Source of the DNA: Warburgia ugandensis
Taxonomy: Eukaryota; Streptophyta; Magnoliopsida; Canellales; Canellaceae
Direction: 5' to 3'
Assembly (NCBI GenBank): GCA_035236585.1
Contig: CP141136.1
Span: forward strand, 31,146,949 to 31,210,948
Length of the DNA stretch: 64,000 nt
The notes below the pieces were generated by a model that worked only from the letters and a program-made list of their open reading frames with translations, searched no databases and was not told the DNA's origin. Every line of letters begins with the position of its first letter. Positions within the stretch are counted from its first letter, which is position 1. A program made the translations under genes and the position numbers. This document shows, piece by piece, positions 40,221 through 51,480 of the stretch.

Positions 40221-41700
40221 TTACCTACTCAATGAGGAAAGCTTTCTTTTTCTTATGCAAAGCTCTTGTAAGAACTTGGCATAAGCGGGGATGTCTTTAA
40301 TTGCATTGAGTAATAGAATATTGATTTGGACATATTTAAATAGCTCCATTAACTCATTAAAGTTTGTTCCCTTTTTAGCCTTGTTCAATAACTGAGAAAA
40401 AGGGGCTTTGGGCACATAAGTTGCCTCCACTATAGGCTCTATAAGGTCTTTCTTTCTTTTCTATTTCTCCTATGTTTTGGTTGCATCTTTCTCTTTTGTA
40501 GTTTCCTTAGCCTGCTTTACTTTGTTATCAATCTAACGGTCGCTCCTAAGGGTGGTTATAGACTTGGCATGCTCATGAGGGTTAAGGTTTTGAGAACTTG
40601 ACCCTATCTCAAATTGGCCTTTCTGGTTAGGGATGGGTTGACTTGGGAACTGACCCTTTCATCTATTATGTAGTTTAGCTGACAATTGACTTACCTGCAT
40701 ATCCAACTTGGCTATGGCTTGAGAGCTGACATGGCTGAATGTCTACTATCATTTTGTAATTGGTGTAAGGCCTTTTTAGTTTTGTCATTGTATTTTATAA
40801 GTTTTTTAAGCATGGTGTGGAAGTTTTCCTCTAAAGATGGTTTCTTTTGTTGTTGATGTTGTTGGAAGCAAGGTGGCTACTGGAAAATTGTAGTTTTATC
40901 AGGAAAGATTTGGATGGAGGGTTCACAGACGGTCCCCCTTGGTAGTTATTCTTTGACCAGGTAAAGTTGGGATCCCTAGACCATCTAGGGTTGCAGGTCT
41001 CAGAATATGGGTTGTTGTTAGGTTGGCGATATGCATTCAATGCATTCTCTTGATCTACAAGATAGTCGTTCAACACTATTTGATGGATAGGACGTGGCTA
41101 TATGGGTTGAGCTAGAACATATAACAAAAATCTCTTGTGGAGGTTTAAGGGATGAGGTAGCCATAAAGGATTGAAACATAGTTTCAAGTTTGTCTGCTCT
41201 ACTATCGGACTTGCCCAATCTTGCTAGTACAGAATCAAGTGTATGAGATAGATCAATATGCATTCCTATCTCATAGGGACCCCTTCTGTTTACGGGCTGG
41301 TTGTTTCTCTCTTTTCCCAAGGAAGAACTTGTTTAAAAACTTTTTAGACAATTGGTCCTATGTATTGGTAGAACCTACCTCCAAGGAATTTTTTCATGAT
41401 TTAACTTTATCCCTAAGAGAGAACGAGAATAGCCTAAGTCTAATAGAATAATCCAAAAAAATTTGGAACCTAAATGAGGCACAAATATTAACGAGCACCT
41501 TGATATGTAGGTAGGGGTCTTCTTAGCCTCGACCATGAAAGGTGGGTAGCAATTGTATGACTCCCAGCTTTAACTCAAAGTGGTTTACATTTGAATGAGG
41601 TAAAGCTATGCAGGATGGGCTGTTGAGTTGTAGTGGTGCATAGAAATCTCTAATGGCCTTACACTTGACTTCCGCTAGTGGTTTAGCCATGGGGATAGGA
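40221..41700 (-). pseudogene. OTA element A gag
   Basis: Read right to left, decayed N-terminal gag sequence lies at 41,330-41,700. The segment at 41,018-41,320 contains IDLSHTLDSVLARLGKSDSRADKLETMF. At 40,831-41,076 there is ALNAYRQPNNNPYSETCNPRWSRDPNFTWSKNN, the 'PYS.TYNP.WR.HPNFSW' block before the zinc knuckle of OTA gags. A downstream piece (40,221-40,430) reads KAPFSQLLNKAKKGTNFNEL and FKYVQINILLLNAIKDIPAYAKFL, the gag-protease junction ('L...QINIPLLDAI..IP.YAKFLK'). Stops and frameshifts separate the pieces. Confidence 0.75.
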
Positions 41701-42911
41701 ACTTAGTTTCTTTACCCTTGTCTTAGGTTGAGTTGAATATCTGGGTTGAAAGGTGTTAGATCTAGATTATGAGATCAACATCCTTGCATAAACTATCCTA
41801 TACTAAATGCTAACTATAACTTTAGGTGATGCCCAATCAAATCCTAATAAGTACTAATCGAGCAGTGTTGTGATTATCTTTGCTTAATACATAGGTGTTA
41901 GCTTCTTAGACCTAAATCTAGAGAGCTCCTCTTGTCTAAATTTGACTACTGCTTACTAATTAGGTTCTATTCAAAAGTGGTTAATACAATCTTCCTATTA
42001 AGAGGCGTGTAGACCTCAACTAATGCCAATGGAAGGCGTGGGAAAATCACATAGATTTTAAGACACCCACTATAAACACAGTGCTCAAAAGCCATTGGAG
42101 TGGCAATAAATTGCTTCTTTCTTAAAGGGTCCTATGAGCTTGATACCCTAAGTCTCTTTCTACTTAATTTTAAATTAATATTCAAGGGTTGGCATCCTGC
42201 CATACAAGGATATTGATTAATTCCTAGGTGGGCCAAGGAGCTAGTGGTAAAATCCAGTCCTTATCTTACAAGGATTCCTATGGGGCCCTTACTAACATTA
42301 ATTCCATTCCACCATAAAGTTGTAAATATGCAATGTAAAACAAAAGCAAACCAATGTAACATATATGATATCCAACCAATGTTAAATAGGTGTTATAATG
42401 CAACAATCCTAAGTAAAGATGCAACAATTATCGATGAATGATCCTAATCTATTTGAATTATACTAACATCCAAATGAAAATTATACTAAATGCAAATTAT
42501 TCCTAAAAGTTAAGAATTGAGTGAGAGATACTTACAGTGAGGGGCCCAATGATGATCAAATGTGGGTCACCATACCCCACACTTACCATGTATTATTATA
42601 ACCCATTTAAAATTAAATAATAAAGAAATTACAATTTAGAATGGGCCTCACTGCAAGTTTCACTTGATACTAATCTAGGAAAGTAATAAAACGTAATCTA
42701 AGATGATGAAGCTGTGGCCCACAAGATTGTTACCGCTCCTTTGCTAATTTCCCTTGTACAAAAATTAAATAAAATATGTCAATATGATGAAAATAGCAAC
42801 AAATGCAAAAAGTATGCAAAAAATTATGCAAAAGCCCTAATCTAATGCACCCTAAACCTATATTAGAGGAAAATAACCTAAAGTATGGAACACAACTCAA
42901 ATTGTTACAAC
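41701..42911 (-). mobile_element. Element A untranslated leader
   Basis: This non-coding region lies between gag and primer site. It carries the block (41,936-42,305) shared with element B, element C and the giant LTR, and the segment 'gaggggcccaatgatgatcaaatgtgggtcaccataccccacactta' (42,540-42,590) shared with element C (reverse complement, 18,010-18,060) and element B (60,415-60,470). Short ORFs here are not supported. Confidence 0.65.
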
Positions 42912-42935
42912 TTCCCTGCAATGGCACCAAAAACT
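42912..42935 (-). promoter_or_regulatory. OTA-type primer-binding site, element A
   Basis: On the - strand this reads AAGTTTTTGGTGCCATTGCAGGG, close to the Athila/Tat primer site, and directly follows the LTR end. It fixes the LTR border and the - strand orientation of element A. Confidence 0.8.
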
Positions 42936-44420
42936 TGTTGTTGTTTTAAATAAACTAGTAAGCACACAAATTGTTTGCAATATAGTACGCTTGTGAGGTT
43001 GATCCCACAAGGAGTGAACTATTATGATACTAGCGGTCCTTACTTTAAACTCTCTAACCTAGCCAAATTTAAGTAATTTTTGTCCTAAATTAATAATGAA
43101 AATTAAAACATGAAATTGGAAACTAAAGCAAAAACAAGAAACACGTTAATGGGAGACTTTCCTTAAATAGACACTTTCTAAAATTAAAACTTTCCTAAAT
43201 TTAAAACTTCTAATTTTATGACTTCCCTAATTAACAACTTTCCTAATGTGAAACTTTCCTAAAATGCAATTTAGCTCCATTCCTAAACTAACTTTCCTAA
43301 CATGAAATTAATAACTAATCTAATGGAAACATGCTTCAACAAAATACTTTCCTAATCATGCAAAACTAAGAAAAGTAAGCAACCAAATAAACTATTTTAA
43401 CAAGTATGACAAATTTGATTACTTTCCAACTAACTAAAATGCAAAATAATGGAATTTAAATACAAATTAAAATAGAAAAATAAATGAAAGCAATTATTAA
43501 CAACAATGGAAGGAAAACTACCAATTAACATACTTGTAACCATGGAATGGTATGCATAATTTATTGGATAGGAGTGGCTTGAATCAACTACTTTGGAAAC
43601 CTAAAAATGCATCTATTTCTAACATTACATAAGCTATCTAACAATCTAATTGGACTCTTGAAAAATCAAGCAAATATGATTGTATAGTGATGGAAATTAA
43701 CATACTCCATTTATGTAAAGAAATTCCAGCAGTAAGGTAATTGAAACATTCAATGACTATAACATGTAAAACATAAAATTAATCACTTTTAATGCATTCA
43801 AACATTCAAGAACAAAGTTAATTTACTACTGGACATAAACATGAATTGAAATTTCCAACTAATCTCATTGAATGACATCCAAAAATTCATCAACACAACA
43901 CTTCATGCATGTAGTTTAAATCTAAAACTTAAATGCTATTACAATGATGTTTACTTAATCTCAATCACTACTTAATTACAAGCCAAAATTTTCTTCAATT
44001 GTTCCAACATTCACTCTTGAACAAGTATGCTTGAAATAAAGGGAGAATCCTATGTAAAACTAAGACAACAATCCAATGGAACTTAAGCAACCAAAGCTGA
44101 AAAATCAAGAGGGCTGAAAGAGGATAAAGATGCAATGAAAGATGAAGAACAAAACTAGATTCAAGATGACTTCCCTTGGCTGTCACTCTAAGGGAAAACC
44201 ATAGTTGAATCTTAGTTTAAAAGCAAGGAAAGCTGAAGGAAAGACAAGGCAAAATAACATGAAGAAAAATAAATGCTAGCAAAGGTTAACCTACCTTCAA
44301 AGATGAATCAAAACCCCTAGGTTGAACACTTGGGGAAGAAGCATGAACCTTGGAAGTTTGTGGTATGACCCAATGGATTCACAAAACAACAAGCAAGAGG
44401 AAATGGGCTAGAAGAAAGTG

Positions 44421-44448
44421 GACGTCTCCTTCCTTTGGAGGAGACGTC
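44421..44448. repeat. 9-bp perfect inverted repeat in family-A LTR
   Basis: GACGTCTCC (44,421-44,429) pairs perfectly with GGAGACGTC (44,440-44,448). It is the positional relative of the stems at 229-261 and near 17,124, with different arm sequence. Confidence 0.75.
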
Positions 44449-44937
44449 TTTTCCTGTGGTGAAAAGAGTGTGTTTTGCTTAAGTTTTTAGTTGGTTTTAT
44501 AATTCTTCTCCTATTTTTGCTGTGGTAAACTAATACTTAGGTGTAGTGGGGATTAAATAGAATGAAATTGAATGGCTATGATGATTAAAAAGGGTATACA
44601 TCAAATAGGAAAGTGGGGAAGTAGGTTGGTTACCTTAAGAAGGGGGGTTAGGTGGGAGACGCCACCTTTTTAGGAAGGGGCACCTCCCCCCTTCCAAAAT
44701 AATTGAATGCCCTTTTTTTTTAAGAAAGTGGGTGTGGAATGGTCAGGAAAGAGGTGGAGGGTGTTAGGTGGAGAGATTTGGTTGGTTGGGAATTTTCCCA
44801 AGAGGTGGAATGGATAACTCTTTCAAATCTCCTTCAATCTTAGCCTTCCATTTAGTTTATCTTGATGACTTGGATGATTAATTTTGAAGGCTCCTTTACC
44901 TAAGCTCATGGCTGGCTTAGGAAGCTTCCTTGGCTTG

Positions 44938-45925
44938 TTTTCTTTACCTTTTGTAAATCCTTGTGAAGTCTTTGATAAACCATTTGGTTCTATAGTAAAA
45001 AAATCCATAAAAAATTTGATAAGTAAAAAACAATCAATCCAAGTAAAAGAATATGTTCAAGCTTCCAAGTTTTACTAGTTTCCTATTCCAGCTAATGAAT
45101 CTAAATATTTCATCACTCTAGGCATTCCCCATGATTTATTTCCAACATGGAAACAACAAGGATTCACACATCTTCATTTTGGGGTTGTTAAACTTGCTCT
45201 TACTTTTCATGGAAGAAAAGGTCTTCCTGTTGTTTCTAAAATTGCATTGCTTGATTCTCATTTCAAAGAATATCAATATGCCTGTATTGGTATAGTTCAA
45301 ACAAATTTAAATGTTGGCACTATCTTAATAACTTTCTTTCTAAACTTCAATATGTCAATTAGAGATCCTCATTTTTTTTATGCATTGAAAGTTCAAGTCT
45401 AAATCATTGGAACACCTTGAATAGAATCAATATTTGCAGCAACTCTCCACTACCAGATGATATATAGATTGCAAAACCATGCATTTGATTTTGTAGTCCT
45501 AGATCATGCAAAGACTGATCATGCCCTCTTCATCCAAATTGATCAAGATGTAAGGCCAACTTGCACTTATGTTCTATGGCAGTTCTCTCATGCAGAATTG
45601 AAGAATCTATTACCGGAAAAATGGATCACAAAGTATGAAAAGATTCATAAAGAATCTCAGTCAGTCTAGTCAGCTACTCCAATCTTCATTAGACGAGTGA
45701 CAAATTAGTAGAAACCAAGTTCCTCAATGATTCTCAAGAGTCTTCTTCTTCAAATACTACAACTATCTTCTTCACAAAACTCAACTTATTGAACCTGCAT
45801 CATACATCCATGATCTTATTCCCATTATATATTTCATTGATCAAGGAAAACCAATCCTTGAAGGCAAAGATCCGAAGACAGGTCACATATGGTGGGATAT
45901 CTGTGATTGTCAAGAACAACTGATT
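44938..45925 (+). pseudogene. Caulimovirid movement protein (30K superfamily)
   Basis: In intact viruses this domain forms tubules through plasmodesmata for cell-to-cell spread. The pieces seen are an N-terminal part (44,938-45,078), a core reading from about 45,120 (GIPHDLFPTWK, then THLHFGVVKLALTFHGRKGL, then NFNMSIRDP), and the segment at 45,457-45,669 (MIYRLQNHAFDF, CTYVLWQFSHAELKNLLPEKW). A later piece, TGHIWWDICDC, lies near 45,880-45,913. Stops at 45,076-45,078, 45,400, 45,418 and 45,667, plus frame changes, inactivate it. There is no usable start codon context because the virus-chromosome junction lies at the N-terminus. Confidence 0.85.
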
Positions 45926-46909
45926 GTTCCAATAGAATATCGAGGGCAGAAAAAGAAGAAAAAATCTTCTCAACAAATACTCAAAGAAAGATATGAAGCA
46001 GGTGATCCAACCATCGGACCTCTTGGTGAGCCATCAGGAAAATTTGATTACTATATTATCTATAGTGATACTCTTGAAAACTCTTCAAAAGAACCACCCT
46101 CCAACCACATATTCACCTTCTAAACCTCAGACACCTTTACGTAAATATTATAAAAAAGCCCTATCCCTTATTGATAACTCAGAAAAGCCTCATCCACCAA
46201 AACCTTCCCAAATCTGGAAACCAAAGAACCCACAACCATCAAAAGCTCCATAAATCAATATGATGACTTCAACAGAATTTCCTCCATTGTCAGAATTTGA
46301 TTATCCACAATAGAATACAACTCATGCTTAGAAAATAAAAAATCCTATAAAAAGAAATGCAGAAGGTCATCCAAAGAAGATCTTAGCAGCAGAACTAGCC
46401 CTAAATTGGCAAGCAGAAAATGCAAAAGCACAAAACAAGGCCTTGCAAGAATTTCTTGAAAATCAAAAGGCCTTATCTATTACCGTCTCTCAAAAACTAT
46501 CTTTCACTGATACACACATTCTTGAATTAAGAGGAAATATAGGATCTCTTCATCTAGAATGCTACACCATCGTCACATCAGTCAAAGATTTCTCTATTGG
46601 CAACATATTACTTAGTGAAAAGAAGGTAGAGAAAAGGTTCTTGCAAGCTCAGCTTAGATCTATTGAATCATCTTAGAAAAAAGAAGCTTCTCAAGTACAA
46701 AATTATCCAAGTTTTAGTCTACCACCAAAAATCTATCCTACGTCAAATCCACCTCTTTCTTCACTCATTACCCAATCCAATTATCCACACATGTTACAAC
46801 CTCTTTAGGGAACCTAATACCCATCCACAAAAATACTAACCTCTCGAACTACAACCTTTACAAGGATTACAAAGCTCTTTCAACCTGTTCAAAGAAGATA
46901 TATTCACAA
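45926..46909 (+). pseudogene. Caulimovirid linker between movement and coat domains
   Basis: Decayed polyprotein sequence: a Lys-rich stretch near 45,950-45,990, a Pro/Ser-rich stretch (46,090-46,260), and at 46,443-46,676 a 77-codon segment rich in Glu, Leu and Lys that looks coiled-coil-like (FLENQKALSITVSQKL, VEKRFLQAQLRSIE). Such linkers are poorly conserved, so the assignment is by position. Stops and frame changes are frequent. Confidence 0.6.
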
Positions 46910-48178
46910 AAATGCATAAGCTATTTCCTAAACCAAACCCACAAAAAGAAAAAGAAAAACTATCTATTTCGTCAACCTCTACCAAACCTTCTTCATCAAC
47001 ACCTCCATTAAACCCTCTTGATCCAATCATAGGCTCTTCAGAACCTCAACCAATAAAGATGTTCCCTCTTAAAAAACCTAACCTATTGAGAGCTTTCTCA
47101 AAAACCTCTCTAAACTTACACCTCAAATTTCTTGAACTCTCACAAGAAAGCTCTAACTCAGACACTTCTTCAGAATCCTTTGAATCAGATCCAGACATCA
47201 TTCTTGATGCTTTTGTGCAATATATTGCTAACAGAAAACCTTATGAAGAACCTATTGTTGAAGAACCTCCAGACCCTCTAGAAACATTTTATGTTCCTCT
47301 AGCAATCAATATCAAGAAATTATTTACATTTGATGATGCCTCTTCTTCAAAATGGTATGAAAGAATCACAAAAATTCATGCTTGGTGCAAGACAGAATTA
47401 GAAACATCTCAAACAACAGTGGTAGAGGTCATAAAGAGCTTGTTCCAAGATTCACAGGCAAATTTAAGAAATTGGTAGATATCACTTGGAGAATATTGCC
47501 AATTACAAGTTTTCCAATGCCTTTCTCTTGATGGACTCTTTGGCTATTTGCAAATAGAATTTGCTGGATCTCCACATCAGCAAATAGAAACTAATAGAGA
47601 TGAATACTTGAAGATGAAATGCTACTCATTCAAGGTCAAAGATCTAGAAAAGCACTTTGACAAGATGTCTCAGAGACATTATACCATCAATGGTATAGAT
47701 AATGTCAACCTAAACGGGTATTCCTAAACTCATTACTTGAGCCTCTTGGAAATGAAACTCATAAGCTAATGGAAAATATGAAGTTATCAATTCAAGAATC
47801 ATCTTTGGGACTTATCTGGAAGCATACTCAGCTTGCTTTGTAGTGGTTGTGTAATCAAAGAAAAATCCTCACAAAAATGAAAAAAAAGAGGCAAAAATAT
47901 AGGAATTGCATGTTAAAGACCAAATCTTGCCATCAAATGCAAAAAGGAAAAAGAGTTCTTGTAGCTCCAAGAAGAAATTTCGCAAGACAAAGTCTTACAA
48001 AAATCCATACAAATATCGTCACAAGTCAAAGTTCAAAAAAGGAAGAAAATGGAAATATTTGATAGAAAAGAAATTCAAAGGAAAGTCTACAAACAAATGC
48101 TACATTTGTGGAAAATCTAGGCACTTCGCAAAACAATGTTCAAAGAGAAAAAAAACATCAAACTTCTTCAACAAGTAG
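46910..48178 (+). pseudogene. Caulimovirid coat protein with zinc knuckle
   Basis: A 188-codon open piece (46,912-47,475) has a Ser/Pro-rich start, an acidic stretch (SSNSDTSSESFESDPD) and then the capsid core (WYERITKIHAWCKTELE). The core continues after a stop (47,476-47,845: SLGEYCQLQVFQCLSLDGLF, RDEYLKMKCYSF). A Lys/Arg-rich tail (47,915-48,080) precedes a complete CX2CX4HX4C zinc knuckle at 48,098-48,139 (C-YI-C-GKSR-H-FAKQ-C), which binds nucleic acid during packaging. At least one stop and two frame changes are present. The zinc-knuckle frame differs from the protease frame that overlaps it. Confidence 0.82.
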
Positions 48179-48850
48179 CAGTGTATGCAATCACAAACTT
48201 CTCAGATATAGAATATGTGTTTTCCCTTAATGAAGAATGCTCACCAAAATCATTATTAACTATTGGTTATACTAATAGTGAAAGTGATTCTAAAAGCTCT
48301 TATGAGCAGTCTGCAACTTCTGGAATTGATGAAATATTTCCCACTCCAATTTCTTCATCTCTTCTAGACCTTATATATCCCTCAAACCAACCAACACTAA
48401 TAGCCCAAGTCCACCTCCTTACTGATCCATATGCCAAACCCATTCCTATAATTGCCCTTTTTGATACGAGTGTGGTAGCAACAATTGTCCACCCTAAAAT
48501 TCTCCCAAAAAAATACTGGTGTCCCCATAGCCAAGAGTTTATAGCTGCCAATGGAAACAATTTTACCATTGACAAAATCAACAAATCCATACTCATTAAA
48601 GTCTTTCCAAACCTCACCTTCAAACACAAAGTCTTCGGTTCTCCCTTATTAGGAAAAGACCTAATCCTTGGTTTTGACATTTTCCACAGATTTCCTAATC
48701 TTTGTTGGTCAGACAACCAACAAAACTTTCTTACTTGGTCTCAAATCCTAAACCTCGATCATGCAAGCACTTTTGACTCCATAAAATCCCAATTAGTCAA
48801 ACATTATTGTGTAGAAAATTACAAAAATTCCTCACAAAATGCTCATCTTA
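48140..48850 (+). pseudogene. Caulimovirid aspartic protease
   Basis: It lies in an open frame of 267 codons (48,136-48,939). The active-site block reads IALFDTSVVATIVHP (about 48,448-48,492), a D-T-S where most viral proteases have D-T-G. A flap-like segment follows, then GSPLLGKDLILGFDIFHRF (48,630-48,690), the second conserved block. It would cut the polyprotein into its functional parts. The frame ends before RT, which continues in a different frame. Confidence 0.78.
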
Positions 48851-49620
48851 TCTTTGGACTAATCCATCATTCTTTGTCTCTCTTCCATTCAAGAAAAATG
48901 AAGATATTAATCCTACAAGATCCAGTCACAAGGGAATGAATTTTGAGCACCTTGTCCTAGCTATTCAAGAACTATCTCAACTACAATCCTAAGGTCTCAT
49001 TGAACCCGCTTCTTCTCCATGGGCATATGAAGCCTTTTATGTCAATAAAAGAGTGGAACAGATAAGAGGAAAGCTTAGACTTGTTATCAACTACTAACCC
49101 TTGAACCATTTTCTTGCGAATGACAAGTTTCCTCTCCTCCAAAAACATATTCTCTTCCAACATCTTTCTAATGCCAAAAATTTCTCCAAATTTGATCTCA
49201 AAGCAGGATTTTGATAACTAGGAGTTCATCTTCAAGAATGTCCAAAAACAACATTTTGCATTCCAAATGACCATTTCCAATGGACTATCATGCCATTTGG
49301 CCTCAAAAATTCTCCTTCACAATTCCAAAAGGCCATAATCACTATCTTCAAACCTTTACTAGCAAATTCTTTGATTTACATTGATGACATCTTACTATTT
49401 TCTCTAGATGCAGACTCACATGGACAAATCCTCACACATTTCTTCCACTTTTTAAAGGAATATGGAATCATGCTCTTAGAGAAAAAGATGCTCATTGGTC
49501 AAAAAAAGATTGATTTTCTTGGAATAATAATTTTAGATGGAAAGTATCAGTTGCGCCACACATTTCCACACATCTCAAAGAATTTTCAAAAAAACTATCT
49601 TTAGTCAAAATTATATAACA
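48851..49620 (+). pseudogene. Caulimovirid reverse transcriptase
   Basis: The N-terminal part (48,905-49,235) shows GLIEPASSPWA and KLRLVINY, with stops, including two close together near 49,212-49,220. The open piece from 49,290 reads MPFGLKNSPSQFQKAI, then YIDDILLFSLDADSHGQIL with the YxDD catalytic box intact at 49,377-49,388, then the thumb FLGIIILDGKYQL. It copies the pregenomic RNA in intact viruses. Internal stops and frame changes make it defective. Confidence 0.88.
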
Positions 49621-50215
49621 AGGTTTGGGAATAGTCAATTATATGGCAGATTTCATCCCCAAAGTTGCAGTTCATAGAAATGTTCTGTCCCATTTATTAA
49701 AGAATGATCCTCCTCCATGGTCTCCTAGACATACATTAGCTGTTCAAGCATTGAAAAAATTATCTGATCATCTTGAACCTTTACAGATTCCAAGCATAGG
49801 GAAAAGAAGTCTTTAAACAAACATATGGTAGTGGTAAATGTTAGGGAGCCATGCTTTTTGAAGAAAAGGATGGAAAAAGAAATCTCTATGGATACAATAG
49901 TGGTGCATTCAAGTCAACTGAGCTACATTATTACTCAACTTTCAAAGAGATACTTGCAGTGAAAAATGGAATAGAGAAGTTTCAATTACATCTCGTTGGT
50001 CACACCTTCCTAGTAGAAATGGATATGTTGTCTTTTCCTAAGATGCTACAATTCAAGTAGAAAATGTTACCCAAACCACAATTACTCAGGTGCACAAATT
50101 GGTTCTCACAATGATCCTTTGAAGTCAAACACATAGTTGGTAAGAACAATACCCTTGCTAATTTTCTCTCTAGAAAAAATAAGATACCAACCTCATCTCC
50201 CATCCTACTAGCCCC
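49621..50215 (+). pseudogene. Caulimovirid connection domain and RNase H
   Basis: MGIVNYMADFIPKVAVHRNVL (49,625-49,687) is the start of the connection domain. The RNase H region begins near 49,845 and includes KRNLYGYNSGAFKSTELHYY and FKEILAVKNGIEKFQLHL, the block with the catalytic Glu. FEVKHIVGKNNTLANFLSR (about 50,118-50,174) is the C-terminal block. At least three stops interrupt the domain. Confidence 0.8.
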
Positions 50216-50951
50216 ATTATGTGTTTACCCTCTCCAGCCAGTACATCTTCGTGGACCATCCATACACATTTCCTAAGCAATAGAACAATTACCAGATGAA
50301 CTCAAACAAGCCATTGGTCAATATTACATTGACAAAAGAGCTAAGAGACTTTTATCCTCTTTTCAAGAACACTCGAAAGAAGAAACCCCCCATTAGTTAA
50401 TCTCTTGGCCAAACCTTGAACATCCTTGGTAAGTCACTTTAAATTTCTAGTTTACATAGTGGATGGCCCTTCATTATTGCTATTTATGGTATTTATTAAA
50501 TAAATATCATATGAAAATATTATTTGAGCCTGATCTTTATAGATTCTGACATCTCAATACCCCTTGGTTCAACAAATTTTGGAATGAAGTATTGGAACAG
50601 GATTGAAGAAATTTCCTAAACAGATCTCCAAAGAAATATTTTCTTATCATGACGTTCAACAATTATCAAAGTGATAGAGAAATAAGAAATCCTTCTCCCA
50701 TAGTCCTATGGTTAAGAAATGAGGATGGATCATATCATCACCATGACAACAATCCTGAATTTTATTACTTTTGTTGAACAGTGAGAAAAGAAGTTGGAAA
50801 CTTGAACAACGATCTGGAAGATATTCTTAAGTAGACATCTACACCAGTAGCCTTTGATCTTTACTTCATGGACAATGAACTACTTGATTCAGATGATGAA
50901 GAAATACCAGATTTTGATAATCCACCCTGGCCCAATGATGGATGGGATTAA
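50216..50951 (+). pseudogene. Caulimovirid polyprotein C-terminal tail
   Basis: Decayed translation gives LPDELKQAIGQYYIDKRAKR (50,289-50,348) and a repeated aromatic-rich part (FNKFWNEVLEQD near 50,570). It ends with an acidic finish at about 50,866-50,948 (DNELLDSDDEEIPDFDNPPW), then a stop. The function of this tail is not known to me. A copy of 50,567-50,635 reappears in the mosaic at 51,534-51,603. Confidence 0.6.
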
Positions 50952-51320
50952 TCACCAACTATTCCACAATCCAATTACCATTCACCAACCACCTACCATT
51001 CTAGCCACTTAACACTTTAGTGGCCACCTACCACTATATTACATACTCATCTTACCTAACACTCTACAAAACACCTACCAATCCATCATGAGCCATCTAC
51101 CACTCTTTGTGTAGTCAACATTAGCTTTACTTTGTACATAAAGTGTTGTCATATCGTTGTAATGAGTCATGTTCTTTTGTTTATGACATTATGCTAAGTC
51201 ATGTACTTTTACTTATGAGTCATGTCCTTTATGTTGTGAGTCATGTCCTTTATGTGATGAGTCATGTCCTTTATGTCAAATCAATTTAACTTATGAAAGA
51301 AGCTTTAAGTCCTCAAACCT
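50952..51320 (+). promoter_or_regulatory. Caulimovirid intergenic region with TGAGTCAT repeats
   Basis: After the polyprotein end comes a 'caccta-ccatt' rich stretch. From 51,161 to 51,280 there are five copies of (T/A)(G/A)AGTCATGT(C/A/T)CTTTT, three of them regularly spaced (51,215, 51,237, 51,258). TGAGTCAT is the GCN4/bZIP-type site used in plant promoters. The array lies 45-160 bp upstream of a TATA box, the place of an enhancer. Confidence 0.65.
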
Positions 51321-51466
51321 CTATATAAAGAGTCATGTAAGTTGAGAAGCATAGTGGAAAAAATCTTGAGAATAACTTGAGCATAGCTTGGGTAGTGTTC
51401 TCTCTTTCTTTTAAGCCTTCTCTTAGATTTACTCCAGTTCTATAATCATTTCTCTCTTTTAATAAA
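51320..51466 (+). promoter_or_regulatory. Caulimovirid core promoter and poly(A) signal
   Basis: The TATA box CTATATAAAG is at 51,321-51,330 and AATAAA is at 51,461-51,466, about 131 bp downstream. Pararetroviruses place the poly(A) signal shortly after the transcription start so that the terminally redundant RNA is read past it once. A short AGTCATG repeat also follows the TATA (51,331-51,337). Confidence 0.7.
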
Positions 51467-51480
51467 ATTTCTTATCTAGT

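Noticed and set aside
44700-44937. Viral primer site of the TGGTATCAGAGC type near the caulimovirid left end
   Set aside because: No match was found in the flanking LTR or in the first viral bases. The primer region is probably lost or lies in the rearranged 3' part.
48300-48716. 138-codon - strand ORF
   Set aside because: It is the antisense shadow of the viral protease region; the + strand carries recognisable protease blocks.
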